48,623 nucleotides of DNA. Source: a virus. The translations under genes were made by a program, and so were the position numbers. This document shows, in pieces, positions 40,742 through 48,623 of this stretch. The stretch spans positions 1 through 48,623 of the IMG/VR virus record IMGVR_UViG_3300031951_000268; one strand, given 5' to 3'. A model generated the notes under the pieces. That model did not search any database. It was not told the DNA's origin and saw only the letters and a list, made by a program, of their open reading frames with translations. Position 1 is the stretch's first letter; every line of letters begins with the position of its first letter.

Positions 40742-43141
40742 TTATGAGGAACACCCGAAACAATCAAAAGGTGAATCTTTGGGTTTCTGTGGCATAACCT
40801 CTGGCTCTTTCGGCTTATCGAATTTACTAACATCAATTCCCAAATGTTTCGCCCCCGTAGAGATAGCCTTGCCTTTAAAGTAATAGGATAGGGTTTTCAA
40901 ACCTCGCCTCCAAGAGTAAAAATGTGCCGAGGAGAGTTTGGAAAGAGTAGGGTTGGCTATGTAGATATTCATGGACTGAGATTGGTCGATGTACGGTCCT
41001 CTCTCCGCCGCCATATCAATCAATTCTCTTTGGGAAATTTCCCAAATGGTTCGATATTTTTGAATCAAGTGTTCAATTCTTTTAACTTTGATTTCGTATT
41101 TTCGGTCTTCGGGGTCTAAGTAGCGATTGAAATTGATGTTTTGAATTGAACCGTCATTTAAAATAATTTCATCTTTCAAATCCTCAGTCCAAATTCCAAG
41201 TTTCTCAAAGTCATTTATCAAATACTTATTAACAATTGTAATCTCCCCACCAATAACACTGCGATTAAATATTGCCGATTGGGCGGGCTCAGTCATTTCG
41301 TACGAACCCGTTATCTTTGCCGAACTAGCCACGGGCATCTGTGCCGTAAGCAAAGAGTTCGCCACCCCATATTCCATAATATCGATTCGGAGGCTAGTCC
41401 AATCCCACATTCCCGACATTTCACCTTCGGTCAACCCCCACATATCCCATTGGAAAATCCCTTTAGATATCGGAGACCCCGTAAAATAATGGTAAGGTTG
41501 GTACGCCCCCGATTTACATAACTCCATACTCTCAGTAAGGGCGGCGAAATAGATGGTTTCGAATATTTTTTTATTCAACGCCTTAGCTTCGGGGGAGGTA
41601 AAGATGGTGTCTAATAAATAAAAAACATCTGCCAACCCTTGTACCCCAATACCAATAGCTCTTTGTTCTCGACCCCCCTTTTCTCCCTTTTCCGTAGAGT
41701 AGTTGTTGATATCGATGACGAAATTCAAGGCTCGCACCACTTTTCGTACCTCTTGGTATAATAACAGAAAATCAAATTTACCACCCACTATATAATTTTT
41801 CAATACCACAGAGGATAAAGTACAAATAGCTGTGGTTTCCTCATCCGTGGCTTGGAATACCTCAATACACAAATTAGATTGGCGCAACACTCCGATATTT
41901 TGGTGGTTGGTTTTGTGGTTCGCATTATCTTTAGATGCCAAATAAGGCACACCCGTTTCTATTTGGGCTTCAATAATACTATTCCAAAGCTCTTGGGCTC
42001 TGATTTTAACCCCAATGCCCGCCTCGACGGCTAACTGATAATTGACTTCATATTCCGCCCCATAACACTCTTGTAATGGTTTGATACCCGCTTTTAAAAT
42101 ATCGTTCGGACAGAATAAGTACCAATCACTATCGGCTTCCACGGCTTGTAAAAAATTATCGGGAATCCATAAAGCAGTGAATAGGTCTCGGGCTCTTTGT
42201 TCATCCTTGCCCGCTTGTTTTTTGATATCCAACAAATCAAAAATATCTTTATGCCAAGGCTCGATATAAATAGCCGCCACACCAGGTCGGCGACCTTGTT
42301 GGTTGAAAAAGCGCAAAGACTCATTAACTATTTTGAGGTATTTCAATAAACCCCCCGCATGACCCCCCGAGGAAGATAGGCGACTTTCCTTACTTCTAAT
42401 ATTGGACAGACACAAGCCAATACCCGCTGCATCCGCAGAGTATACCGAAATATCTCGCATAGTACCTAACAAACCATCCCGAGAATCCCCGTCATTATAA
42501 TGCAACACACAAGAGGCTAACTGAGGAATCTTGGTGGCGGCATTAATCATGATAGGTGTGGCGGGCGAGATTAGCTGTGCCGATAAGGACTTGTAGTAAG
42601 ATATCGCCTCTTCAAAACTTTGAGTTAACCACAAAGCAACCCTCATGTACATATGCTGAGGACGTTCTATTACCACCCCCGTAGGTTTTCGCAATAGATA
42701 CATTTCCTTTAAGGATTTCCAAGCAAAATAATCAAAATTAAAATCATTCTCGTGGATTATCTCGGCATCTATTTTATCCGCCCCGTATTTTTCGATAATA
42801 CTCAACATCTTTGAGTTGATGATACCATCGCTTGCCAAATCTATCATCGTTTCGGAAAAACTACTCTTGGTTTCTTTGTGATACGAAGAGATAGCTACAA
42901 TTGCTGCCAATTTAGAATAATCGTGATGACTGCCCGTGTACGCCGCCGCCAACTCCGAAATTAAGGTGTCGATTTGCGTTGTTTTTAACATACCCTCGGT
43001 GGGCACTGAGGTAATAACCTTAGCAAAAATCTCAACGGGATTGGTTTTTAAATTTTTATTCGCCTTGTTAATTCGGGTTAGAATCTTTTGTGGCGCAAAT
43101 GAAACCACATCGCCGTTTCTTTTTTCAATTTTTAATGACAT
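40742..43141 (-). CDS. nrdA: Ribonucleotide reductase class Ia large subunit NrdA
   Basis: 799 aa, full-length. N-terminal ATP-cone (about 1-90); PQLASCVLHY (Cys211) and IC at Cys440 form the redox pair; NLCIEVF (Asn423, Cys425, Glu427) is the radical-transfer active site; C-terminal FDCFGCSS supplies the exchangeable cysteine pair (Cys794, Cys797). Makes dNDPs for phage DNA synthesis with NrdB. nrdB lies 17 bp upstream in transcription order, its stop just before nrdA. The gene starts after an AAAAAAAGAAAAAAACAA leader. Confidence 0.97.
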   Translation of the reverse strand: MSLKIEKRNGDVVSFAPQKILTRINKANKNLKTNPVEIFAKVITSVPTEGMLKTTQIDTLISELAAAYTGSHHDYSKLAAIVAISSYHKETKSSFSETMIDLASDGIINSKMLSIIEKYGADKIDAEIIHENDFNFDYFAWKSLKEMYLLRKPTGVVIERPQHMYMRVALWLTQSFEEAISYYKSLSAQLISPATPIMINAATKIPQLASCVLHYNDGDSRDGLLGTMRDISVYSADAAGIGLCLSNIRSKESRLSSSGGHAGGLLKYLKIVNESLRFFNQQGRRPGVAAIYIEPWHKDIFDLLDIKKQAGKDEQRARDLFTALWIPDNFLQAVEADSDWYLFCPNDILKAGIKPLQECYGAEYEVNYQLAVEAGIGVKIRAQELWNSIIEAQIETGVPYLASKDNANHKTNHQNIGVLRQSNLCIEVFQATDEETTAICTLSSVVLKNYIVGGKFDFLLLYQEVRKVVRALNFVIDINNYSTEKGEKGGREQRAIGIGVQGLADVFYLLDTIFTSPEAKALNKKIFETIYFAALTESMELCKSGAYQPYHYFTGSPISKGIFQWDMWGLTEGEMSGMWDWTSLRIDIMEYGVANSLLTAQMPVASSAKITGSYEMTEPAQSAIFNRSVIGGEITIVNKYLINDFEKLGIWTEDLKDEIILNDGSIQNINFNRYLDPEDRKYEIKVKRIEHLIQKYRTIWEISQRELIDMAAERGPYIDQSQSMNIYIANPTLSKLSSAHFYSWRRGLKTLSYYFKGKAISTGAKHLGIDVSKFDKPKEPEVMPQKPKDSPFDCFGCSS

Positions 43142-43158
43142 TTGTTTTTTTCTTTTTT

Positions 43159-44109
43159 TTAAAAATCTTCTGTGAATGTAAGGGGCTCGCCAATTCTCGC
43201 TTTTTGGTATTCAATCGTCCTAGCCTCAAAGAAATTGGTTTTGGTTTCCAAAGCAATCTGCTCCATAAATTTGAAAGGGTTACCAACCCCAAAATATTTC
43301 GGCAATCCTAATTTAACGAACAAACCATCCAACACAAACTCTAAATACTGCTTCATTAAATTAGCATTCATCCCTATCAAAGATACGGGTAGGGACTCGG
43401 TTATAAATTCCTTTTCAATTTCTAATGCGGAGAGTAGAATTTCTTGGATTCTTTCTGCCGAGGGGCGTTGTTCGATATGATGGTTCAGTAAATTAATAGC
43501 AAAATCACAATGTAAATTCTCATCCTTGAAAATTAGAGCATTTGCCTTGGATAGCCCTAACATCAACCCTCGAGATTTCAACCAAAATACGGAGCAGAAA
43601 GAACCCGAGAAAAACAAACCCTCTACGGCGGCAAAAGCCACCAATTTTTCTTGAAATGACCCATTGTTAATCCAATCTAGAGCCCAATTAGCTTTTTTCT
43701 GAATGATAGGCATTTTTTCCAAAGCATTAAAGCAATCTAACTTTTCCTTAGCATTGGAAATATACGTATCAATCAAAAGAGAATACGTTTCGGAATGCAC
43801 ATTCTCCATAAAAATTTGCATCGCATAAAAGGAGCGAGCCTCGGGATACTGCACATCATTATAAAAATTCAAGGCTAAATTTTCATTAACGATGCCATCA
43901 CTTGCCGCAAAAAAAGCTAAGATATTTTTAACGAAAAACCGTTCATTATCCGTTAAGGTTTTCCAATCACGGATATCATCCGTTAAATCAATTTCCGCAG
44001 CGTGCCAAATAGCCGCCTCGTGGGCTTTATAAAAATCCCAAATATCTTGATGGATAATCGGGAAAGTTACAAATCGAGCATTGCTAGGTTGTAATATTTT
44101 TTCTGACAT
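43159..44109 (-). CDS. nrdB: Ribonucleotide reductase class Ia small subunit NrdB
   Basis: 316 aa. Di-iron ligands and radical Tyr visible: AAEIDLTDD (Asp41), SDGIVNENL (Glu77), MENVHSETYS (Glu102, His105, Tyr109 as likely radical site), DENLHCDF (later Glu and His). Follows the eukaryote-like pattern ENxHSExYS. Works with NrdA. Its start overlaps the stop of the 44109 gene by 1 base, so it is co-translated with that unknown protein. Confidence 0.96.
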   Translation of the reverse strand: MSEKILQPSNARFVTFPIIHQDIWDFYKAHEAAIWHAAEIDLTDDIRDWKTLTDNERFFVKNILAFFAASDGIVNENLALNFYNDVQYPEARSFYAMQIFMENVHSETYSLLIDTYISNAKEKLDCFNALEKMPIIQKKANWALDWINNGSFQEKLVAFAAVEGLFFSGSFCSVFWLKSRGLMLGLSKANALIFKDENLHCDFAINLLNHHIEQRPSAERIQEILLSALEIEKEFITESLPVSLIGMNANLMKQYLEFVLDGLFVKLGLPKYFGVGNPFKFMEQIALETKTNFFEARTIEYQKARIGEPLTFTEDF

Positions 44110-44405
44110 TATTTTGGGTTTATTTTTGATAAAATTGTGTGTTCAAATGGGATTAAATGATTCGCCAAATCTTTTTCCACGTATAAAATCAATAAAACGT
44201 AGGGTTTTATAGTTTCGGAATCAATCTGTGCCAAGATATCAAAATCCTCCCATTTTCCCAAGTGGAATTCCAAATAACCAATAATATTTTTTATTTGGTC
44301 GGGATTGTCTTGTATATCTTCAAGCGTAAAATCAAATCTTTTAATCAGATAAGGTCGTTCCGTACCCTTTTTTAATTTTTCTATAATTTTGTCAAATAAT
44401 TGCAT
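44109..44405 (-). CDS. Unknown small protein upstream of nrdB
   Basis: 98 aa, helical, no recognised motif (IIEKLKKGTERPYLIKRFDF, GYLEFHLGKWEDFDI). Forms a one-base overlap with nrdB, and is the first gene after a GATATATA box, so it leads the nrdB-nrdA unit. Possibly an accessory or regulatory protein of nucleotide metabolism; no evidence beyond position. Confidence 0.6.
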   Translation of the reverse strand: MQLFDKIIEKLKKGTERPYLIKRFDFTLEDIQDNPDQIKNIIGYLEFHLGKWEDFDILAQIDSETIKPYVLLILYVEKDLANHLIPFEHTILSKINPK

Positions 44406-44427
44406 ACTTAAATAGATTAATGGTTAG

Positions 44428-44435
44428 TATATATC
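44428..44435 (-). promoter_or_regulatory. Candidate phage late promoter (GATATATA)
   Basis: Minus-strand GATATATA 23 nt upstream of the 44109-44405 gene. If correct, the nrd genes would be transcribed late as well as early; this is unusual and worth checking. Confidence 0.45.
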
Positions 44436-44442
44436 GACAGGT

Positions 44443-45414
44443 TTAGATTAATTCAGTTATTTTGATACCCGTTGGTATTGCAACTGGTACGTTTTTACAC
44501 ACCCCAAGTTGTTTTATGATAAACTTTAATTTATTGTTATTTTCCCAATAGTATAATAAATGTAAACCATTTTTGTTTTCAAGCTCAACGTGACTATCAT
44601 TAAATAGCGTGACTATATTATCATCAAATCTAAGATGCGGGTCAACATATATGTTTGTGTTAAATATACTCCCAATATGATAAGGTCTATCAGTGGAGAC
44701 ATCACCTACCAATCCGATTTTTCTAGCATGGAAACCCCAACAGTCCGACAATATAGCCCCAAACCCCACCGAGCAAACTAATGCGTTACCACCGCCCATT
44801 CTGTTTTTTGATAATGTGTAATTTCGTATCTTGTTGATATACACAAATAATTGCCTAATTGTTTCTTCTAACAATTCACTTCTATATTTCAAAGTAGGTG
44901 AAGGTAAAGTCTGCGGATGGGGTTTTTGTTTTATGCCAAATAAATTAGTAATCATTGAATATAGTTTTCTCCAAAAACCATGTTTCTTTTTAGTCTCGAT
45001 TGCAGTTTTTGTAGCACACACGGGCGGGGGTGGTGTTAACCCAATTTCAAGCTCCGCAGCTTCATAATTAAGCTGTGCCACTTTGTAAAAATCCTTCATG
45101 GCTCGATTTGATACGTAGCCCAATAGGGATTTGTGTTTTAATTTGCTCAAAGTGTCACTGTCAATAATGTCAATAAATGACTCACTTACATCTGTATTGC
45201 CTTCAATGGAAATCACATTAACGTCTGTTCCACTGTCCGTAAAATCTATATTTTCCTTTTTAACAGTGATACTGATTTCCGATAGTAATTCTTCTGTAGT
45301 TGTAGGCGGTACAAAATTGTAATCAAGATACGGTATATACCCAATTGGTTCTTTTAATTCGTGTAATGAGAAAATTACCTCAATCCCATTTTTATCTAAT
45401 TCTTGTGTGCTCAT
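44443..45414 (-). CDS. Unknown protein with a major-capsid-protein-like segment
   Basis: 323 aa. Residues about 200-275 (LSKNRMGGGNALVCSVGFGA, ILSDCWGFHAR, GSIFNTNIYVDPHLRFDDN) follow the pattern of the C-terminal core of T4-like gp23 capsid proteins (N-R-x-G-x-G-N-f-a-v-v, then l-D, then v-G-t-i-a-g-i-k-I-Y-V-D-P). The rest is different: N-terminal 1-130 acidic and unknown, and a Pro-rich linker (170-174). It is far from the head genes, next to the polymerase. It could be a diverged capsid paralogue or a moron protein using that fold. AT-rich. Confidence 0.45.
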   Translation of the reverse strand: MSTQELDKNGIEVIFSLHELKEPIGYIPYLDYNFVPPTTTEELLSEISITVKKENIDFTDSGTDVNVISIEGNTDVSESFIDIIDSDTLSKLKHKSLLGYVSNRAMKDFYKVAQLNYEAAELEIGLTPPPPVCATKTAIETKKKHGFWRKLYSMITNLFGIKQKPHPQTLPSPTLKYRSELLEETIRQLFVYINKIRNYTLSKNRMGGGNALVCSVGFGAILSDCWGFHARKIGLVGDVSTDRPYHIGSIFNTNIYVDPHLRFDDNIVTLFNDSHVELENKNGLHLLYYWENNNKLKFIIKQLGVCKNVPVAIPTGIKITELI

Positions 45415-45416
45415 TT

Positions 45417-46814
45417 TTAACTATTTAATTGTTGTTCTAAATATTGAATTTCGGCTTCGATTGCCTCGTATTCTCGCTTAGCTTGTTTTCTTCGATTATA
45501 ATAATCAGTGAGGACTGTCCGTAAAATGGAATCCTCTTTTTTGCTGAAGACCGCCCCCGAGGTGGTGAGGATTTCTTTATCCAAGTCGACCGTTTCACCA
45601 GGTCGTATGTGTCTAAGATAAGAATCGGGCGAGATGTTCCATTGGCGCATAATAAAAGGATATAGGGAGGCAAAGTCCAAAGACCCCACCCATTCATACA
45701 AACCCGCTTTGGGGTCAACTACAAAAGCACCCTCATACTTCCCTTTCTTTTTTTCGATTTTATCCTTTTTCGGTATAACCTTGTTTCGGTTTAAACATTC
45801 TCGGCACATCGCTGCCTCCGCCATATAAATAGGGGAAAAGGCTCGATTGATTTCCACCTTTGTGATATTAGCCAAAGTTAAAAAGGTTTGCATCGTATTG
45901 ATTTTTTCATCTATCAACTCCACCAATTTCGTATCGACTACGTTATAAAAAATGTAAGACTCGAAGTCATTATTGTATAGTTCTTGGAGTGAGCCATCAT
46001 ACTTAACTTTTTGAATCCCTAACACCGAATTGGCTACAAAATCTAAAGTATTATTTTCTTTGATTTCTACCACCTTATCCCATTTTTTGTAAATATCCAA
46101 ATAGTCTAAAACTAAACGGTGCATAGGAAACTCACTCTTACCCACAAGTTTACCCGATAGGGAGGAAGGGCGAGTATCCACTCCTAACTTTTTACAACGG
46201 TTGACTAAATACTGCCAGTCGAATTGAACAAAGTTCCAACCCGTAAGTAAAGGCATTTTTAAAATAGCTTTGTGAAAAAAACTAACCAACATATCATACT
46301 CACTTGAAAATTTCAAATAAGAAAAGGACATTTTCAGACCGTTTAATTGTTTCTCCAAGTGTTGGTTCATCCGCTGCTCAATTCTTTGAATTTGTTGGGC
46401 ACTTAAATCTTTCAGTCCCATACAAATCATTCGCTCCCCTCGACAAAAGGCTATCGCCGTGACGGGATATTTGGCGGTTTCAGCTTTCGGCCACTCTTCC
46501 CCGATTTCTACCTCGATATCCAAAAACCATTTTTTCGGGGTATGATATTCATACAACTCGGCGGTTGTTTCCATAGGCAAGGATTCGATAAATTCAATCA
46601 CTCTAAAATTAGTGATGTATTTAGCCCTCCTTTTCTTCACGGGCTTGTCATCCCAAGATTTCACCTCGGGTTGTGATTTCTCCCCCGAAAGGCAATATTC
46701 CCAATTAAACATTTCCGATTCGGGGATGCGGATATTCTTGAACGAAACCCCACCCTCTTTATTGAAATAAGAAATAGATAATTCCGATTTTTCTTGCTCG
46801 ATATCAATTATCAT
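45417..46814 (-). CDS. 43: DNA polymerase gp43, N-terminal piece (exonuclease and palm, start of fingers)
   Basis: 465 aa. Proofreading motifs: exo I FLDIEVE (Asp99, Glu101), exo II WNFVQFDW (Asn194, Asp199), exo III FYNVVDTKL (Tyr290, Asp294); polymerase motif A SLDFASLYPFIMRQ (Asp380). It ends in the fingers helix YNRRKQAKREYEAIEAEIQY, at the fingers tip. Motifs B and C are in the piece at 29864, 14.8 kb away. Similar two-piece polymerases have been described in T4-like phages; with the intein split the enzyme here comes from three genes. No helicase or clamp motif in this part. Confidence 0.94.
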   Translation of the reverse strand: MIIDIEQEKSELSISYFNKEGGVSFKNIRIPESEMFNWEYCLSGEKSQPEVKSWDDKPVKKRRAKYITNFRVIEFIESLPMETTAELYEYHTPKKWFLDIEVEIGEEWPKAETAKYPVTAIAFCRGERMICMGLKDLSAQQIQRIEQRMNQHLEKQLNGLKMSFSYLKFSSEYDMLVSFFHKAILKMPLLTGWNFVQFDWQYLVNRCKKLGVDTRPSSLSGKLVGKSEFPMHRLVLDYLDIYKKWDKVVEIKENNTLDFVANSVLGIQKVKYDGSLQELYNNDFESYIFYNVVDTKLVELIDEKINTMQTFLTLANITKVEINRAFSPIYMAEAAMCRECLNRNKVIPKKDKIEKKKGKYEGAFVVDPKAGLYEWVGSLDFASLYPFIMRQWNISPDSYLRHIRPGETVDLDKEILTTSGAVFSKKEDSILRTVLTDYYNRRKQAKREYEAIEAEIQYLEQQLNS

Positions 46815-46876
46815 ACAGTTTGTTTATCAAATGTGATTTTTGAATCTTTTATGACACAATCCCCTAAAAGTTTTTA

Positions 46877-46912
46877 GAAAAAAAAAAGATTTAATTCCTC
46901 AAAAATTAAATC
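46877..46912 (-). terminator. Rho-independent terminator
   Basis: Stem GATTTAATT / AATTAAATC (46888-46896, 46904-46912) with a 7-base loop and, on the minus strand, ten T residues following. Terminates the 48.6-47.0 kb unit before gp43. The rest of 46815-47023 shows A/T-rich sequence without a gene. Confidence 0.8.
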
Positions 46913-47023
46913 CTAAAAAAATAGAAAAAAAATGCCAATCGGAAAACCTTTTTTTCTTTTTGTGCATAAAAAGTATAGGTACTTTAAGGTGGGTAAAATT
47001 ACTTTAAGTACTTAGAGGGCGAG

Positions 47024-47632
47024 TTAACGGTGGGACACGTACCCCGATAGTATCTTAGCATCCTCTATCATTTGTTCTTGATAGGTCAGTACATCCTTAT
47101 CCTTATCTCCGATATTGTGACCAACAATAAAACCTACTAATTGTTTTTCGATAGAATAAATAGGTACAGTAACAAATTGAGTAACCCCCAATTTTTCTAA
47201 TTCCTTTTGGTCTTTATAATCCATATCTTGGGTATCGGTTATAAAACATTTATCTGAAAGCATACGAGTTACCCATTGGGGGTATTCCGAGGTTAAAATG
47301 TTTTGTTGTAATCTTTTGAGCTTTTCGTAACCTGGAGCCACTGATTCATAAGTCATAGAAAACTTTTTCATACTTTTCCCATGGAAGAACTTACCCCCAT
47401 TATGAAACTGAAAGATAGAGGCTCTTTCAAAATCATAGTTGATTCGGAAATTGTTTAACCACTCTTGAATGGCTAACATCTCAAAAGCATCCGTTTCATT
47501 AATTGCCTCATCTACTTTCTTTTTATTCTGAGCCAATCGATAATCTAATTTAGTTTTAACTACTACGGTGATTAAAGCCACTAATATAGTACCCACCGTT
47601 GTGATTAATGTTTGTATGATTTCTGCACTCAT
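47024..47632 (-). CDS. Membrane-anchored GAF-like protein
   Basis: 202 aa. One transmembrane helix (IIQTLITTVGTILVALITVV, about 5-24), a linker, then a GAF-like domain (about 60-195): ERASIFQFHNGGKFFHGKSM, VTQFVTVPIYSIEKQLVGFI. Such N-terminally anchored GAF-like proteins occur in phage genomes without known function; a signal sensor or lysis-timing factor is conceivable. The 48228 gene overlaps its start by 4 bp. Confidence 0.65.
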   Translation of the reverse strand: MSAEIIQTLITTVGTILVALITVVVKTKLDYRLAQNKKKVDEAINETDAFEMLAIQEWLNNFRINYDFERASIFQFHNGGKFFHGKSMKKFSMTYESVAPGYEKLKRLQQNILTSEYPQWVTRMLSDKCFITDTQDMDYKDQKELEKLGVTQFVTVPIYSIEKQLVGFIVGHNIGDKDKDVLTYQEQMIEDAKILSGYVSHR

Positions 47633-48228
47633 TTTTCTTTACTTTTTTTGTTTTTCCAACGAATTAGCCATTTTTTATAATCATCATAAGACATGACCCC
47701 GATTTTATCTTCCTTATTGTCTATCTGATTATCAAAACGGTCACCCGAACCCATACTGCCCACCGTAGGGAGAGCTACATTACCCACCCCACTTGTATTG
47801 TTGAACGTAGCAGGCACTCCTGGTGGAACGGGAACGGAGGAAATCCCCGCTTCCTTTAATTCCTCTTTCTCATCTTCGATAAAGCGCATAAATTTTTTCA
47901 CTAAAGGGTCTTTGTTATCTCTATTGGCGTAAGGTAATTGGGGGGCAATATTAGAGGCAAAGGAATAAAACTGAGGGAACGGCCCCCCGCTCAAAAACCC
48001 CGTTAAATTTTCCTTTACTTTCTTTTTGGGTAAGTCCCCAATTTTAGTTTCTGCAAAATCTTTGAGTTCGGCTTGAGACATAGAATCGGATAGGTCGACA
48101 ATCTGTTTTCGATACTCGGAGTCCAATTCTTTTGGGTCGATGCCGTCAGCACCCCCACTCAATTGAAATTTCTTCACTTGGTAAGCTTGCGCCATTAGTT
48201 TTTGTTGGGCTTGGGAAACAGCGGGCAT
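47629..48228 (-). CDS. DUF3008-like protein
   Basis: 199 aa. N-terminal 60 residues (PAVSQAQQKLMAQAYQVKKF, IVDLSDSMSQAELKDFAETK, then GDLPKK) match the DUF3008 pattern 'SkaQQrfM...... mS...a kdFAsTKhkgLP' seen in cyanophages and other phages. The C-terminal two-thirds is Pro/Gly-rich and ends basic (KKWLIRWKNKKSKEK). Function unknown; the FAxTK motif is possibly a protein-interaction site. Confidence 0.6.
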   Translation of the reverse strand: MPAVSQAQQKLMAQAYQVKKFQLSGGADGIDPKELDSEYRKQIVDLSDSMSQAELKDFAETKIGDLPKKKVKENLTGFLSGGPFPQFYSFASNIAPQLPYANRDNKDPLVKKFMRFIEDEKEELKEAGISSVPVPPGVPATFNNTSGVGNVALPTVGSMGSGDRFDNQIDNKEDKIGVMSYDDYKKWLIRWKNKKSKEK

Positions 48229-48561
48229 TTATAGGTTATTGATTTTATGGTGAACACGTTCACCGAGTTTAGATAGGGAATAATAAGTAGTCCCATGTTT
48301 CTCCACCACATTAAAATATTGTTCGTTTCTGCGCACCCAATTCACGGAAGCCGTTCGGTGTGAGCCCTCGTTTAACCCTCGGATAAACTCATAAATTTGT
48401 GCCTTAGTAACCGTTTTTTTCTCTTTGACGAAAGCCAAAATTCTTTCACGGATAGGGGCATAATTAGAGGCAGTTTGGGCGGGGTGTGAGTCCGTATATT
48501 TTCTTTTTACGGTAACGATTGCTTCTGTTAAGAATGTTTCGAAATCCATTATATAAGCCAT
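48229..48561 (-). CDS. Small winged-helix-like protein with capsid-targeting-like leader
   Basis: 110 aa; a second Met at residue 5 begins MDFETFLTEA, a clear leader-type motif, so the true start might be there. The body (QIYEFIRGLNEGSHRTASV, WVRRNEQYFNVVEKHGTTYY) resembles a winged helix and could bind DNA. It is one base ahead of the DUF3008-like gene and follows a GATATATA box. Proposed head-packaged DNA-binding protein (inference). Confidence 0.6.
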   Translation of the reverse strand: MAYIMDFETFLTEAIVTVKRKYTDSHPAQTASNYAPIRERILAFVKEKKTVTKAQIYEFIRGLNEGSHRTASVNWVRRNEQYFNVVEKHGTTYYSLSKLGERVHHKINNL

Positions 48562-48583
48562 GTGTGCTGACGATTATTTTCTT

Positions 48584-48591
48584 TATATATC
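48584..48591 (-). promoter_or_regulatory. Candidate phage late promoter (GATATATA)
   Basis: Minus-strand GATATATA followed by AAGAAAATAA, 23 nt upstream of the first gene of the window's rightmost unit. Confidence 0.5.
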
Positions 48592-48623
48592 AATTGATGA
48601 TAGGGCTCATTTTTTCAAACATA

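Noticed and set aside
1-48623. tRNA genes
   Set aside because: I looked for cloverleaf-like clusters in intergenic gaps and saw none; gaps are too short or palindromic in other ways. A tRNA scan was not possible.

Overview
The window is part of a T4-like (tailed, contractile-tail) phage genome. It carries recognisable relatives of T4 genes 43, 45, 44, 62, 41, 46, 47, uvsX, rnh, 39, 52, nrdA, nrdB, 55, 4, 20, 15, 14, 16 and 17. Every confident gene is on the minus strand, so the story reads from high to low coordinates. DNA is AT-rich, Shine-Dalgarno sites are essentially absent, and most starts follow A-rich leaders (AAAAAAACAATTA-type). That leader style, plus the look of the accessory region, points to a host in the Bacteroidota (inference).

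Layout, right to left. (1) 48.6-47.0 kb: small accessory genes, ending at a terminator. (2) 46.8-43.2 kb: the N-terminal part of DNA polymerase gp43, an unknown protein with a capsid-protein-like segment, and nrdB. (3) 43.1-38.2 kb: nrdA, a terminator, an unknown, and topoisomerase II large subunit. (4) 38.1-32.9 kb: accessory genes, six of which start with a short leader very like the capsid-targeting sequence of T4 internal head proteins, with a seventh looser candidate. They include two ADP-ribosyltransferase-like proteins, a CCA/poly(A) nucleotidyltransferase, a GNAT acetyltransferase and an HExxH metalloprotease. (5) 32.8-21.1 kb: gp52, sliding clamp gp45, the rest of polymerase split by a split intein with a homing endonuclease between the halves, UvsX, helicase gp41 split by another split intein, gp47 and gp46. 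(6) 21.1-12.6 kb: structural and late genes (gp15, a large duplicated protein with a probable -1 frameshift, late sigma gp55, gp4, portal gp20) plus a leader-bearing ART-like protein. (7) 12.6-8.4 kb: small low-GC ORFs separated by imperfect palindromes with AAC...GTT ends, resembling an integron-type cassette array, interrupted by a 2OG-Fe(II) oxygenase and a phage unknown. (8) 8.3-3.5 kb: clamp loader gp44 and gp62, RNase H, MazG-like, glycosyltransferase-like. (9) 3.4-0 kb: gp14-like, gp16, and gp17 broken inside its Walker A motif by a third split intein, with a zinc-finger homing-endonuclease-like gene running off the left edge.

The three most striking things are: three essential enzymes (terminase, replicative helicase, polymerase) each fractured at the catalytic nucleotide-binding motif by split inteins, with polymerase encoded in three separate pieces; a large set of proteins sharing a capsid-targeting-like leader, suggesting enzyme cargo packed in the head and delivered with the DNA; and the cassette-like region with attC-like palindromes. 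Nearly all replisome components and the late-transcription sigma factor are present, and a recurrent GATATATA motif 8-50 nt (mostly 18-28 nt) upstream of many starts is a good candidate for the phage late promoter.
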